This document shows positions 25,158 to 33,919 of a stretch of DNA of 64,000 nt, piece by piece. The first letter of the stretch is position 1. Each line of letters opens with the position of its first letter. Both the position numbers and the translations under genes were made by a program. The notes beneath the pieces were generated by a model that did no database searches, was not told where the DNA came from, and worked only from the letters and a program-made list of their open reading frames with translations. Source of the stretch: Amycolatopsis dendrobii (GTDB lineage: Bacteria; Actinomycetota; Actinomycetes; Mycobacteriales; Pseudonocardiaceae); NCBI RefSeq assembly GCF_014145675.1, contig NZ_JACGZW010000012.1, positions 186,001 to 250,000 of the forward strand. Reading direction: 5' to 3'.

Positions 25158-26351
25158 CTAAGGTCGGCCAAATGTGCGCAGGAGGCCGCGGCTGATGATG
25201 GTTTTCTGGATTTCGCTGGTGCCCTCGCCGATCAGCAGGAACGGGGCCTCGCGCATCAAGCGCTCGATCTCGTATTCCTTCGAGTAGCCGTAGCCGCCGT
25301 GGATCCGGAACGCCTCCTGCGTCACCTCGGCGCAGTACTCGCTGGCGATCAGCTTCGCCATCCCGGCCTCGACGTCGTTGCGCGCCCCGGAATCCTTCAA
25401 CCGCGCCGCGTTCACCATCATCAAATGCGCGGCCTCGACCTTGGTCGCCATCTCCGCGAGCTTGAACGCGATCGCCTGGTGCTGCGCGATCTGCTTCCCG
25501 AACGTCGAACGCTGCTGCGCATACGCCACCGCCAGCTCGAACGCCCGGATCGCGATCCCGCACGCCCGCGCGGCCACGTTCACCCGGCCGACCTCGACCC
25601 CGTCCATCATGAACGAGAAACCCTTGCCCGGCGCGGCCCCCAGCACCTTGTCCGCACCGATCCGGAAGCCGTCGAACACCGCCTCGGTGGTGTCCACGCC
25701 CTTGTACCCCATCTTGTCGATCTTGCCCGTAATCGTCAGCCCCGGAAGGACCTCGCCGAACCCGGACGGCTTCTCCACCAGGAACGTCGTCAGGTTCTGG
25801 TGCGCCTTCTCCGCGCCCTCGTCCGTCTTCACCAACAGCGCGATCAAGTTGGAGGAGCCGCCGTTGGTCAGCCACATCTTCGCGCCGTCGATCACATAAT
25901 CGTCGCCCTCGCGCTTAGCGCGGGTCTTGATCGCAGCCACGTCCGAACCCAGATCCGGCTCCGACATCGAGAACGACCCGCGCACCTCGCCAGTCGCCAT
26001 CCGCGGCAGGAAATGCTGCTTCTGCTCATCCGTCCCATGCTGCTTGATCATGTGCGCCACAATGAAGTGCGTGTTGATCACGCCGGACACGCTCATCCAG
26101 CCCCGCGCGATCTCCTCCACCACCAGCGCATACGTCAGCAGCGACTCGCCAAGGCCCCCGTACTCCTCCGGGATGGTGAGCCCGAACAGGCCCATCTCCT
26201 TCATGCCCTCGACGATCTCCGCCGGATACTCGTCCGCGTGCTCCAACGCCTGCGCGTGCGGGATGATCTCCTTGTCCACGAACGACCGCACCGTGGACAG
26301 AATCTCCTGCTGCACATCGGTCAAACCCGCGGTCCGGGCCAAACGAGCCAT
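25158..26351 (-). CDS. Acyl-CoA dehydrogenase
   Basis: A 397-aa FAD enzyme that introduces the alpha,beta double bond into acyl-CoA. It is full length, unlike the remnant beside it. FAD-binding signatures are SFSMSEPDLGSDVAAI around residues 126-141 and DGAKMWLTNGG. The catalytic-base region has RIHGGYGYSKEYEIERLMRE near 345-365, followed by IGEGTSEIQKTII. Glu in the YEIERLMREA region is typical of short/branched-chain and related subfamilies, where the base position varies. The ATG at 26351 has GAGGAG upstream and follows the luciferase-like oxidoreductase stop by 4 bases, so they share a transcript. Chain-length preference is unknown. Confidence 0.9.
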   Translation of the reverse strand: MARLARTAGLTDVQQEILSTVRSFVDKEIIPHAQALEHADEYPAEIVEGMKEMGLFGLTIPEEYGGLGESLLTYALVVEEIARGWMSVSGVINTHFIVAHMIKQHGTDEQKQHFLPRMATGEVRGSFSMSEPDLGSDVAAIKTRAKREGDDYVIDGAKMWLTNGGSSNLIALLVKTDEGAEKAHQNLTTFLVEKPSGFGEVLPGLTITGKIDKMGYKGVDTTEAVFDGFRIGADKVLGAAPGKGFSFMMDGVEVGRVNVAARACGIAIRAFELAVAYAQQRSTFGKQIAQHQAIAFKLAEMATKVEAAHLMMVNAARLKDSGARNDVEAGMAKLIASEYCAEVTQEAFRIHGGYGYSKEYEIERLMREAPFLLIGEGTSEIQKTIISRGLLRTFGRP

Positions 26352-26355
26352 CAGG

Positions 26356-27228
26356 TCAGCTCCTCACTGCGGCGATGACGCGCGCGAAGTCGCGCATCGC
26401 CGGTTCGGGCACCGTGACGTAGCTGAAGCCGAACGTCTTCCGGTGCAGATGAAGGGTTTCCGCGATCTCCGCCGGAGGTCCGGAAAGGACGGTGGGCACC
26501 TGCGCCAGATCGATCGGGTGCGCCTCGAACCGGGGCAACCGCTCGACTGCGGCCTGACGCTCGCCGTCGAGGGCGACGGCATGGACGAGCAGGTTGAGTT
26601 CGAGGGCGTCGAAGCGGTGCGGAGCCGCCTGCCGCACGTATTCCACGCGGGCGGCGAGCGCGTCCGGGCCGAGGAACCGGAGCATGCCGGGACGGTGCCC
26701 GGGTGCGGCCCCGCTGAACGCGACGATGTCGGCGTGATCGGCAGCGATCCGCAGGACCCGGTCACCGTTGCCCGCGACGCACAGCGGCGGCCGCCGCACT
26801 GGGCTCGGGCGGTGATCCGGGTCGGCGAGGAGCCGCCCCACCTCCAGCACGGTGTGCTCGAGGTGGTCGACTCGTTCGGACGCGCTGCGCCAGGGAATCC
26901 CGGCGAGGTCGAATTCAGCCTTCACGTAGCCGGTTCCGAGCGCGACCTCCAGGCGTCCGTCGAGCAGCGCGTCCGTTCCGGCCAGATCGCGGGCCAGCAG
27001 CACCGGGTTGTAGAACCCGGAGTTGAGCACGAACACCGCGAGCTGCGGCCGGGTGGTGACTTCGGCCGCCGACACGAGCGCGGGCAAGGGCGCCGGCATG
27101 CCGAGGTGGTCGGCGACCGCGATGACGTCGTAGCCGAGGTCTTCGGCTTCGCGGCACCGCGCCTGCCATTCCGCGCGCGAGGACGGGGTGAGCAGGTTGA
27201 CGCCGAACCGGAACTCCCGGGTGGTCAT
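26356..27228 (-). CDS. Luciferase-like F420-type oxidoreductase
   Basis: A 290-aa TIM-barrel oxidoreductase of the luciferase-like monooxygenase superfamily, of the short actinobacterial type usually taken to use coenzyme F420. Visible patterns are FRFGVNLLTPSSRAEW at the N-terminus, EDLGYDVIAVADHLG at about 28-42, LARDLAGTDALLDGRLEVALGTGYVKAEF in the first half, and LCVAGNGDRVLRIAADHADIV. The ATG at 27228 overlaps the stop of the upstream propeller gene, and acyl-CoA dehydrogenase follows 4 bases after its stop. Cofactor assignment is by family; the substrate is unknown. Confidence 0.8.
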   Translation of the reverse strand: MTTREFRFGVNLLTPSSRAEWQARCREAEDLGYDVIAVADHLGMPAPLPALVSAAEVTTRPQLAVFVLNSGFYNPVLLARDLAGTDALLDGRLEVALGTGYVKAEFDLAGIPWRSASERVDHLEHTVLEVGRLLADPDHRPSPVRRPPLCVAGNGDRVLRIAADHADIVAFSGAAPGHRPGMLRFLGPDALAARVEYVRQAAPHRFDALELNLLVHAVALDGERQAAVERLPRFEAHPIDLAQVPTVLSGPPAEIAETLHLHRKTFGFSYVTVPEPAMRDFARVIAAVRS

Positions 27229-28829
27229 CCGTGCGTCTTCCGGATCGCATCGACGGCGTTGTGCCGGTCCGCGGCGATGTAGACGGTTCCGTCGGTGCCG
27301 AGCGCGAGGCCGCCGGAACGGGCGTATGGGACGTCGAGGTAGCCGACGTCGAGGCCGGTCGCGAGCACTTCGTGTTTTCCTTGCCGGTCCACCGAAAGCA
27401 CGCGATGGCCGGTGGCGTCGAGGACGACAGCCGATCCGTCCGGTCGCACCGCGACCGCCCGCAGTCCGCCGAGTCCGGCAGCTCGTTCGACGACCGTTCC
27501 CGAGGCGGGTTCGACCTCGACAAGACGGCCCTGGCCATCGGCGACCAGGACGGTCCCGCGCTTGGTGACGGCGATACCCGTTGGGGTGCCGAGGTTTTCC
27601 GCCAACGGACGGACTTCCTCGCCGACGACGCGCAGCAGCCTTCCGTTCGCGGGTTCGGAAATCACCAGGCTGCCGTCGGACAGCTCGACGGCGTCCGCGG
27701 GATTGTCGAGTCCGTGCACCTCGCGGACGACCTTCCCGGTCCGGCGGTCCACCACCTGAACCGACCCGATCAGCTCCGACGTGAGCACGAAATGCGCTGC
27801 GGTGACGCTGATCCCGGACGGAAACTCCAGAGAGGACGATAGCCGCCGCTGGATTTCGCCGACCGCACCGGTACGCGGGTTCACGGTGCGCAGCGCGGTC
27901 ACGTCGGCGACGTAGAGCGTCCGCCCGTCGGAGGCGATATCGGCCGGGAAGGCGAGCTGGCTCGACGTAATGGCCCTGACGGTTCCGGTGTTCAGGTCCA
28001 CGCGGGAGACGGAACTGTCGGCCATGTTGCTGACGTAAGCGTGCCCGGTGGAGTCGATGATCATGTTGTCATCGGCGGCAGGCAGCATCGCCACGGTGTG
28101 CTTGGCGCCGGTCGGGTCGATCCGGGCCAGCTGGCCGGTCGCGCCGTCGAGCGCGTAGAGGCGGTTCTGCGGGTCGAAGCGGACGGATACCGGTTGACGG
28201 AATCCTTGAGCGAGCACGGAAATCGCTCCGGTTCGCGGATCGACCCGGGCCACTTCCCCGTATTTCGACCGCGGCGCGTAGATCATGCCGTCCGGTCCGA
28301 AGGCGAACGCGTTGAGCCCGCCCGGATCGCGCGCGACGAGCCGGGGTGCCGCCTGGCCGGCGGGGTCGATCTCCCACAGCGCGTCGGCGAAGGTCAGCTG
28401 CCCGACGTACAGATGCTTGCCGGACCGGTCGAACGCGATGGAGTTGACGCCGGGCAGATCACGCGCGACGGTGCGGATCCGGCCGTCCGGTGCACGGCCT
28501 TTCACGACACCGCCGACCGGGTCGGTCCACAGGAGTTCGCCGGAGGGGGCTACCGCGAGGTCGTCGGAACGACCGTCGCGCGGACCGACGAGAGTGCGGT
28601 TCCGTCCGGTCCGGGGGTCCACTGCGGAAATGGTTTCGCTGGCGAGGCTCGCGGTGAGCAGGTCGCCGTTCGGGGCGACGGCGATGCCGTTCGGCGAGTG
28701 CAGCGTGGTGCCGGTGACCAGCCGCTGGACCCGGTAGCGGGTGGTGGCGGCAGCGTCCGGGACAGCGGTCAGGGGCAGGACAAGCGCGAGGGCGAGCGCG
28801 ACAGAGCGCAGGCGTCGAACAGTGGACAA
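27225..28829 (-). CDS. Secreted NHL/SMP-30-like beta-propeller protein
   Basis: A 534-aa protein with a Sec-type signal peptide at residues 1-29 (basic RRLRS, hydrophobic VALALALVLPLTAV, and an AAA cleavage region). The mature part is a run of about ten repeats of the type NGIAVAPNGDLL, FAFGPDGMIY, PVSVRFDPQNRLYALD and GIAVTKRGTVLVADGQGRLV, typical of NHL or SMP-30/gluconolactonase-like propellers. The start is TTG 28829, with GGAGGAG 7 bases upstream. A terminator-like hairpin precedes it, so it may open a separate transcript with the oxidoreductase and acyl-CoA dehydrogenase. Extracellular ligand binding or lactonase activity is possible; catalytic residues cannot be fixed. Confidence 0.75.
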   Translation of the reverse strand: MSTVRRLRSVALALALVLPLTAVPDAAATTRYRVQRLVTGTTLHSPNGIAVAPNGDLLTASLASETISAVDPRTGRNRTLVGPRDGRSDDLAVAPSGELLWTDPVGGVVKGRAPDGRIRTVARDLPGVNSIAFDRSGKHLYVGQLTFADALWEIDPAGQAAPRLVARDPGGLNAFAFGPDGMIYAPRSKYGEVARVDPRTGAISVLAQGFRQPVSVRFDPQNRLYALDGATGQLARIDPTGAKHTVAMLPAADDNMIIDSTGHAYVSNMADSSVSRVDLNTGTVRAITSSQLAFPADIASDGRTLYVADVTALRTVNPRTGAVGEIQRRLSSSLEFPSGISVTAAHFVLTSELIGSVQVVDRRTGKVVREVHGLDNPADAVELSDGSLVISEPANGRLLRVVGEEVRPLAENLGTPTGIAVTKRGTVLVADGQGRLVEVEPASGTVVERAAGLGGLRAVAVRPDGSAVVLDATGHRVLSVDRQGKHEVLATGLDVGYLDVPYARSGGLALGTDGTVYIAADRHNAVDAIRKTHG

Positions 28830-28852
28830 GGGTCTTCTCCTCCGCGGTCAGT

Positions 28853-28881
28853 CCCCGGGGCCGCGTGCGGCGGCCCCGGGG
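28853..28881 (-). terminator. 12-bp GC hairpin after the aldehyde dehydrogenase
   Basis: CCCCGGGGCCGC (28853-28864) and GCGGCCCCGGGG (28870-28881) pair perfectly with a 5-nt loop. It lies in the 62-base gap after the aldehyde dehydrogenase stop (28892), and probably ends the long minus-strand catabolic transcript. No T-run is seen. Confidence 0.6.
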
Positions 28882-28891
28882 CGGCTCTGGG

Positions 28892-30358
28892 TCAGAGCTG
28901 GGCGGCGCTGGCGTAGACGGACTGGAATTCCAGGTAGCTGTCGAGCGCCTCGGGCCCGAGTTCGCGGCCGACGCCGCTGCCCTTCATCCCGCCGAACGGC
29001 GCGCCGAGGTCCTGGAGGTAGTAGTTGAGGCCGATGGTCCCGGTCCGCACGCGGCGGGCGAGGGCGAGGCCGCGGTCCTCGTCGGCGGTCCAGACCGAGC
29101 CGCCGAGTCCGTATTCGCTGTCGTTGGCGAGGCGGACCGCGTCGTCCTCGTCCTCATACGGGGTGATGGTGACGACCGGGCCGAAGATCTCCTCCTGCGC
29201 GATCCGCTCGCGGTTGTCCACGTCGGCGAACACGGTGGGCTCGACGAACCAGCCGCGGGACAGCGCGGCGGGACGCCCGCCGCCCGCCACCAGCCGGGAG
29301 TCGGAAGCGCGGCCCAGTTCGAGGTAGCCGAGAACCCGGTCGAGTTGCGCCTTGCTGGCCATCGGGCCGCAGGTGACGGCCGGGTCGAGCGGGTCGCCGA
29401 GCACCATTTCGCGCGCGTACTGCGCGACCGCGTCGACCACTTCGGCGTAGCGCGAGCGCGGGGCGAGAATGCGCGACTGGACCGTGCAGGTCTGGCCGTT
29501 GTTCTGGAAGCAGGCGTTGTCGAGACCGGCGACGAAGGTGTCGAGGTCCGCATCGTCGAGCACGATGGCCGCCGATTTCCCGCCCAGTTCCAGCGTGCAC
29601 CGGCGGATCAGCCGCCCGCATTCCGCGCCGATCGTCCGGCCCGCGGCGGTGGATCCGGTGAACGCGACCTTGTCCACCAGCGGATGCGACACCAGCGCGG
29701 CACCAGCTTCGCGACCGGCGACCACGATGTTCAGCACGCCCGGCGGCAGCCCGGCTTCCGCGGCGGCGTCGGCGAAAACGTACCCGTCGAGCGCGGTTTC
29801 CGGCGACGGCTTGAGCACCACGGTACAGCCCGCGGCGAGCGCCGGCGCGATCTTCATCATCGCGAGCACCTGCGGGTAGTTCCACGGCGTGATCGCAGCG
29901 ACCACGCCCACCGGGGCGCGGCGCACGACCGTCGATCCGGACGCGCTCGGCCGGACTTCTTCCAGCTGCTCCGCCGCGATCTGGTCCGCGTACATGGTCA
30001 GCAGCCCGGCCGGCGCGTCCCCGTTGAAGGCGTTCGACAGCCCGATCGGCATGCCGTTCTCCCGGCTGACGAGCGTGGCAGTGTCGGCGGCGCGGGCTGC
30101 CAGCGCCTCAGCGAACCGGCGCATCGTCGCCGCGCGTTCCGCGGCGGTGGTCCGGCCCCACGGTCCCTCGTCGAGGGCGCGGCGGGCGGCGCGGACGGCA
30201 GCGTCGATGTCGGCGTCGGAGCCCAGCGCGGCGCGGCCCAGCGGTTTCTCGGTAGCCGCTTCCAGGGCGAGGTGCGTCTCGGCGCCCTTCGGCTCTGTCC
30301 AGACACCGTCGATGAAGAACCGGGTGCGGTCGAGGGCGATGCTCGAATCGATGGTCAA
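28892..30358 (-). CDS. NAD(P)-dependent aldehyde dehydrogenase
   Basis: A 488-aa aldehyde dehydrogenase. The start is TTG 30358, inside a TTGA overlap with the CoA-transferase stop and 4 bases after AAGGAGG; the longer frame to 30487 is not supported. Family motifs are TPWNYP (N-terminal third), FTGSTAAGRTI of the cofactor fold, the catalytic base in LELGGKSAAIV, and the nucleophile in NNGQTCTVQSR. PFGGMKGSGVGRELG closes the family pattern. It is the last gene of the TetR-controlled island and would oxidise an aldehyde made by the alcohol dehydrogenase or another step. Substrate is unknown. Confidence 0.9.
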   Translation of the reverse strand: MTIDSSIALDRTRFFIDGVWTEPKGAETHLALEAATEKPLGRAALGSDADIDAAVRAARRALDEGPWGRTTAAERAATMRRFAEALAARAADTATLVSRENGMPIGLSNAFNGDAPAGLLTMYADQIAAEQLEEVRPSASGSTVVRRAPVGVVAAITPWNYPQVLAMMKIAPALAAGCTVVLKPSPETALDGYVFADAAAEAGLPPGVLNIVVAGREAGAALVSHPLVDKVAFTGSTAAGRTIGAECGRLIRRCTLELGGKSAAIVLDDADLDTFVAGLDNACFQNNGQTCTVQSRILAPRSRYAEVVDAVAQYAREMVLGDPLDPAVTCGPMASKAQLDRVLGYLELGRASDSRLVAGGGRPAALSRGWFVEPTVFADVDNRERIAQEEIFGPVVTITPYEDEDDAVRLANDSEYGLGGSVWTADEDRGLALARRVRTGTIGLNYYLQDLGAPFGGMKGSGVGRELGPEALDSYLEFQSVYASAAQL

Positions 30359-31584
30359 CGTACCTCCTTGTACGGGTTTTCCGGCACGGCGATGACCCGC
30401 CGGTCGTGCAGGCCGCCGAGTTCGGCGGCGGTAAGGCCGAGCACCTCGGCCAGTACGGAATCGGTGTCCGCGCCGAGCGCCGGGCACGCCCCGGCGGGAC
30501 CGCGCTCGCCCGAGAAGCGCAACGGCGACCGTGCCGTGATGGCCGGGCTGCCGCTGGGCAGTCGCAGGTCGGCGAGCACGTCGTGTGCCCGCTCGCGGTG
30601 TTCGGCCACGAGATCAGCCATCCCGCGGTAACGGCCCCACAGGACCCGCGCGGCGTCGAGTTCCTTGCCCACCTCGTCGAGGTCGCGCGCGGCGAACCAC
30701 GGCCGCAGGACCGCCGCGATGGTCTCGCGGAGGCGATACCGTTCGGCCTCGTCGCGCAGGTCCGCGTTCATTGCCTTCTCCAGTGCGGTGAACACCTCCG
30801 CGGTCCCGGTCGCCGACTGCAACGCGCGCCACTGGCCGTCGGTGAGCGCCACGACCATCACGCGGGCGTCGTCGCGGCAAGCGAAATCGACGCCGAAACT
30901 GCCGTAGACGTGGTTGCCGTGCCGGGGCCGTTCGCCGTGCCGGTCGGCGGCTTCCGACAGCCAGCCCAGATTCGCGACCCCGGCGAGAGACACGTCGGAC
31001 AGCGCCAGCTCCGCATAGGACCCTTCGCCGGCGCGGTCGCGGTGGTGCAGCGCGGCGAGCACGCCGGTCGCGACACTCAGCCCGGTGACGAGATCCCACG
31101 CGGGCAGCACGTGGTTCACCGGCGCGGCCCAGTCGCCGCTGCCGGTGATCCCGGGGATCCCGGCTTCGGCGTTGACCGTGTAGTCGACCGCGGGCCGTCC
31201 GTCCGGATAGCCCTGGACGCGCACGTGGATCACGTCGGGACGCCGGGCGGCCAGCCGTTCGTGGGCCAGCCACGGACGGCCGACCGCGTTGTCGATCAGG
31301 ATCCCGCGATCGCGGCCGGAAGCGGTGGCCAGTGCGAGGACGAGTTCGCGGCCTTCCGGATCGCGCAGGTCGATCGCGACCGAACGCTTGCCCTTGTTCA
31401 GGGAAGCCCAGTAGTAGCTCTCCCCCGTCGGCGCGACCGGCCAGCGGAGGTAGTCGCTGCCGCCGCCGATCGGGTCGATGCGGACGACGTCGGCGCCCAG
31501 TTGCGCCAGGGTCAGGCCGCCGGTCGGCCCGGCGACGAAACTCGCGCACTCGACGACGTGGGTACCGGCCAAGGGCCTGGTCAT
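30355..31584 (-). CDS. CaiB/BaiF-type family III CoA-transferase
   Basis: A 409-aa enzyme moving CoA between carboxylic acids through an aspartyl-CoA thioester. The ATG at 31584 overlaps the alcohol dehydrogenase stop (ATGA). Family features are VVECASFVAGPTGGLTLAQLGADVVRIDP at the N-terminus, YYWASLNKGKRSVAIDLRDPEGRELVLAL, and the segment VNAEAGIPGITG, where the typical fold has a Gly-rich turn after the catalytic Asp region. The C-terminus has SPLRFSGERGPAGACPALGADTD. In the operon it offers a second way, beside the acyl-CoA ligase, to activate the substrate or recycle CoA. Confidence 0.85.
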   Translation of the reverse strand: MTRPLAGTHVVECASFVAGPTGGLTLAQLGADVVRIDPIGGGSDYLRWPVAPTGESYYWASLNKGKRSVAIDLRDPEGRELVLALATASGRDRGILIDNAVGRPWLAHERLAARRPDVIHVRVQGYPDGRPAVDYTVNAEAGIPGITGSGDWAAPVNHVLPAWDLVTGLSVATGVLAALHHRDRAGEGSYAELALSDVSLAGVANLGWLSEAADRHGERPRHGNHVYGSFGVDFACRDDARVMVVALTDGQWRALQSATGTAEVFTALEKAMNADLRDEAERYRLRETIAAVLRPWFAARDLDEVGKELDAARVLWGRYRGMADLVAEHRERAHDVLADLRLPSGSPAITARSPLRFSGERGPAGACPALGADTDSVLAEVLGLTAAELGGLHDRRVIAVPENPYKEVR

Positions 31585-32573
31585 GACAGTCCTCCTGAAG
31601 GAACGAGCACGGCGCGGCCGGCGACCCGGTCGGTGAAAGCGCGCGCCGCGTCTTCGAGCGGGTAGCGACTCACCGCCGGTCGCACCCGGCCCTCGGCGAC
31701 CAAGGCCATCGCCTCGGCGAAGGTGCGCATGAGCGTGGATCCCGAGCCGGTGATGACGGCTTCCTTCTCGAACACGAAAGCCGGATGGACTCGGATCGGC
31801 TCCCCGCTGACCTGTCCGGTCAGTACGTATCGGCCCGCGTGGGCGAGCGCGCGGAAAGCTTGGCGGAACACGGATTGCAACCCCGTGTTGTCGAGCACGA
31901 CGTCGACGCCCTGGCCGCCGGTCAGGTCGAGGATGTCCTGCCCGGCGGTGTCCCCGGTGAGCACCACCTGCGCAGCACCGGACTTCTCCAGCTGCGCGAT
32001 CTTGTCCGGACTCCCGGTGAGCGCGAGCACGCGGGTCCCGAGCGCGGCGGCGACCTGGACGGCGTGCATCCCCAATCCGCCGCCGGCTCCGGTGACCAGG
32101 ACCGTCTCGCCGGGCTTGACCCGCGCCACCCGGCGGAGAGCCTGCAGTCCGGTGCCGACCGCGCAGGCGACCACGGCGGCCTCGGCCAGCGGGACCCCGG
32201 GCGGCACGGGGAGCAGGGCGGATTCCGGGAGGACCGCGTATTCGGCGAACCCGCCGTAGAGGAACGCGCGCCGCGGGCAACGCAGTTCGTCGCCGGCCGC
32301 GCATGGTTCGCAGCGGCCGCAGGTGCCGAACTGCTTCGCGGCGACCCGGTCCCCTGCCGCGAACCGGGTTCCGCCGGCCACGACGGTTCCGGCGATCTCG
32401 TGGCCGAGCACCGCGGGCAGCGGAATGTCCAGCAGTCCGGCCCGGTCGGCCTGGTCGTGCCCGCACACCCCGCAGGCCGCGACTTCCACCAGGACCTCGC
32501 CGCTGCCGGGTTCCGGGCAGTCGGCTTCAGTGACCGCCAGTTCTCCCGGAGCGCTCAGGACGACGGCGCGCAC
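31581..32573 (-). CDS. Zinc-dependent medium-chain alcohol dehydrogenase
   Basis: A 330-aa MDR-superfamily enzyme starting at GTG 32573 (VRAVVLSAPGEL), 19 bases inside the 3' end of the upstream oxidase gene. The catalytic zinc site shows CGVCGHDQADRAG and GHEIAG; structural-zinc cysteines lie in FGTCGRCEPCAAGDELRC. The nucleotide-binding glycines are in VLVTGAGGGLGMHAVQVA at about 160-177. FGTCGRCEPCAAG is typical of enzymes acting on primary or secondary alcohols with NAD. It could work with the adjacent aldehyde dehydrogenase. The substrate is not known. Confidence 0.85.
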   Translation of the reverse strand: MRAVVLSAPGELAVTEADCPEPGSGEVLVEVAACGVCGHDQADRAGLLDIPLPAVLGHEIAGTVVAGGTRFAAGDRVAAKQFGTCGRCEPCAAGDELRCPRRAFLYGGFAEYAVLPESALLPVPPGVPLAEAAVVACAVGTGLQALRRVARVKPGETVLVTGAGGGLGMHAVQVAAALGTRVLALTGSPDKIAQLEKSGAAQVVLTGDTAGQDILDLTGGQGVDVVLDNTGLQSVFRQAFRALAHAGRYVLTGQVSGEPIRVHPAFVFEKEAVITGSGSTLMRTFAEAMALVAEGRVRPAVSRYPLEDAARAFTDRVAGRAVLVPSGGLS

Positions 32574-33919
32574 GACGCGATCACCTTGCCCGGGTTGAGG
32601 ATTCCGTGCGGATCGAGCGCGTTCTTGACCGCCGCGTGCATCGCCAGCACCGCCGGGCTGAGTTCCCGGGCGAGCCCGCCGCGTTTGAGCAGGCCGACAC
32701 CGTGTTCCCCGGTGACCGTGCCGCCCAGCGCGATCGCCTCGTCGAGGATCTCCTCGAACGCGGCCTCCGCTCGTGCCCTTTCCTCGGGCGGGACGACGAG
32801 CACCGGGTGCAGGTTGCCGTCCCCGGCGTGCGCGACATTCGCGATCCGCACGGCGTGCCGGACGCCGATGGCTTCGATCCGCCGCAGCATTTCCGGCACC
32901 GCGCCGCGGGGTACGCAGACGTCCTCGGTGAGCACCGGGCCCAGTCGTTCGAGCGCCGGGTACGCCAACCGTCGCGCGGCGAACAGCGCCTCCGCTTCGT
33001 CCATATCGGACGATGCGGCCGCCCAGGTGGCTCCGGCCGCGGTAAAGCAGTCCGTCAGCACCTTCGCCTCGTCCTCGCCGAGTGCGTCGGTGCGGCCGAG
33101 CAGCACCGCCTCCGCGTCGGCGGACAGGCCCATGTTCTTCCAGGCGTCCACCGCGGCGAGAGTGTGCCGGTCGATCAGTTCCAGCGCCGACGGCACGACG
33201 CCCGACTCGCTGACGGCCGCGACCGCGTCTCCCGCCGCCGACAGGCTGGGGAAATACCCGGCGACCGTGCGTTCGCCGGCCCGCGCGCCGCGCAACCGCA
33301 CGGTGACTTCGGTGACGACGCCGAGCGTGCCTTCCGAGCCGACCATCAGCCCGGTGAGGTCGTATCCGGCCACGCCTTTCGCGGTCCGGCGGCCGAGCCG
33401 GACCAGTTCCCCGGTCCCGGTGACGACTTCCAGCCCGAGCACGTAATCGCGGGTGACGCCGTATTTGACGCAACACAGCCCGCCGGCGTTGGTCGCGACG
33501 TTGCCGCCGATCGTCGACCAAGGCGCGCTCGCCGGGTCCGGCGGATACCACAGGCCGTGTTCCGCGCACGCCGACCGCAGCGTTTCGTTCACGACGCCGG
33601 GTTCGACCACCGCGAGCCGCTCGGCGGTGTTGATCTCGCGGATCGCACTCATCCGCTCGGTGGACAGAACGATCCCGCCCGCGACCGCGTTCGCGCCTCC
33701 GGACAGCCCCGTACCCGCTCCGCGCGGCACGATCGGAACGCGGTGGTGCAGGCACACCTGCACGGTCTGCTGGATCTCCTCGGCGGTCTGCGCTCGCACG
33801 ACAGCCAACGGCAGATCGTGCTCGGCCCACACCGCCTCGTCGTGTGCGTAGGCGGCGAGGACGTCCGGGTCGGTGAGGACCCGGCCGGCGGGCAGCGCCC
33901 GGCGAAGTTCGTTCAGCAC
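32555..33919 (-). CDS. GlcD-type FAD-linked oxidase
   Basis: A 454-aa flavoprotein of the vanillyl-alcohol-oxidase/GlcD fold, which oxidises 2-hydroxy acids to 2-oxo acids. The FAD domain shows VPIVPRGAGTGLSGGANAV, then STIGGNVATNAGG and VAGYDLTGLMVGSEGTLGVV; the C-terminal half carries HAGDGNLHPVLV and GTVTGEHGVGLLKRGGL. The start is GTG 33919, overlapping the IOR stop by 7 bases. No iron-sulfur subunit gene is visible. A 2-oxo acid product would be a natural substrate for the neighbouring indolepyruvate-type ferredoxin oxidoreductase. Exact substrate (glycolate, lactate, D-2-hydroxyacids) is undetermined. Confidence 0.85.
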   Translation of the reverse strand: MLNELRRALPAGRVLTDPDVLAAYAHDEAVWAEHDLPLAVVRAQTAEEIQQTVQVCLHHRVPIVPRGAGTGLSGGANAVAGGIVLSTERMSAIREINTAERLAVVEPGVVNETLRSACAEHGLWYPPDPASAPWSTIGGNVATNAGGLCCVKYGVTRDYVLGLEVVTGTGELVRLGRRTAKGVAGYDLTGLMVGSEGTLGVVTEVTVRLRGARAGERTVAGYFPSLSAAGDAVAAVSESGVVPSALELIDRHTLAAVDAWKNMGLSADAEAVLLGRTDALGEDEAKVLTDCFTAAGATWAAASSDMDEAEALFAARRLAYPALERLGPVLTEDVCVPRGAVPEMLRRIEAIGVRHAVRIANVAHAGDGNLHPVLVVPPEERARAEAAFEEILDEAIALGGTVTGEHGVGLLKRGGLARELSPAVLAMHAAVKNALDPHGILNPGKVIASCAPSS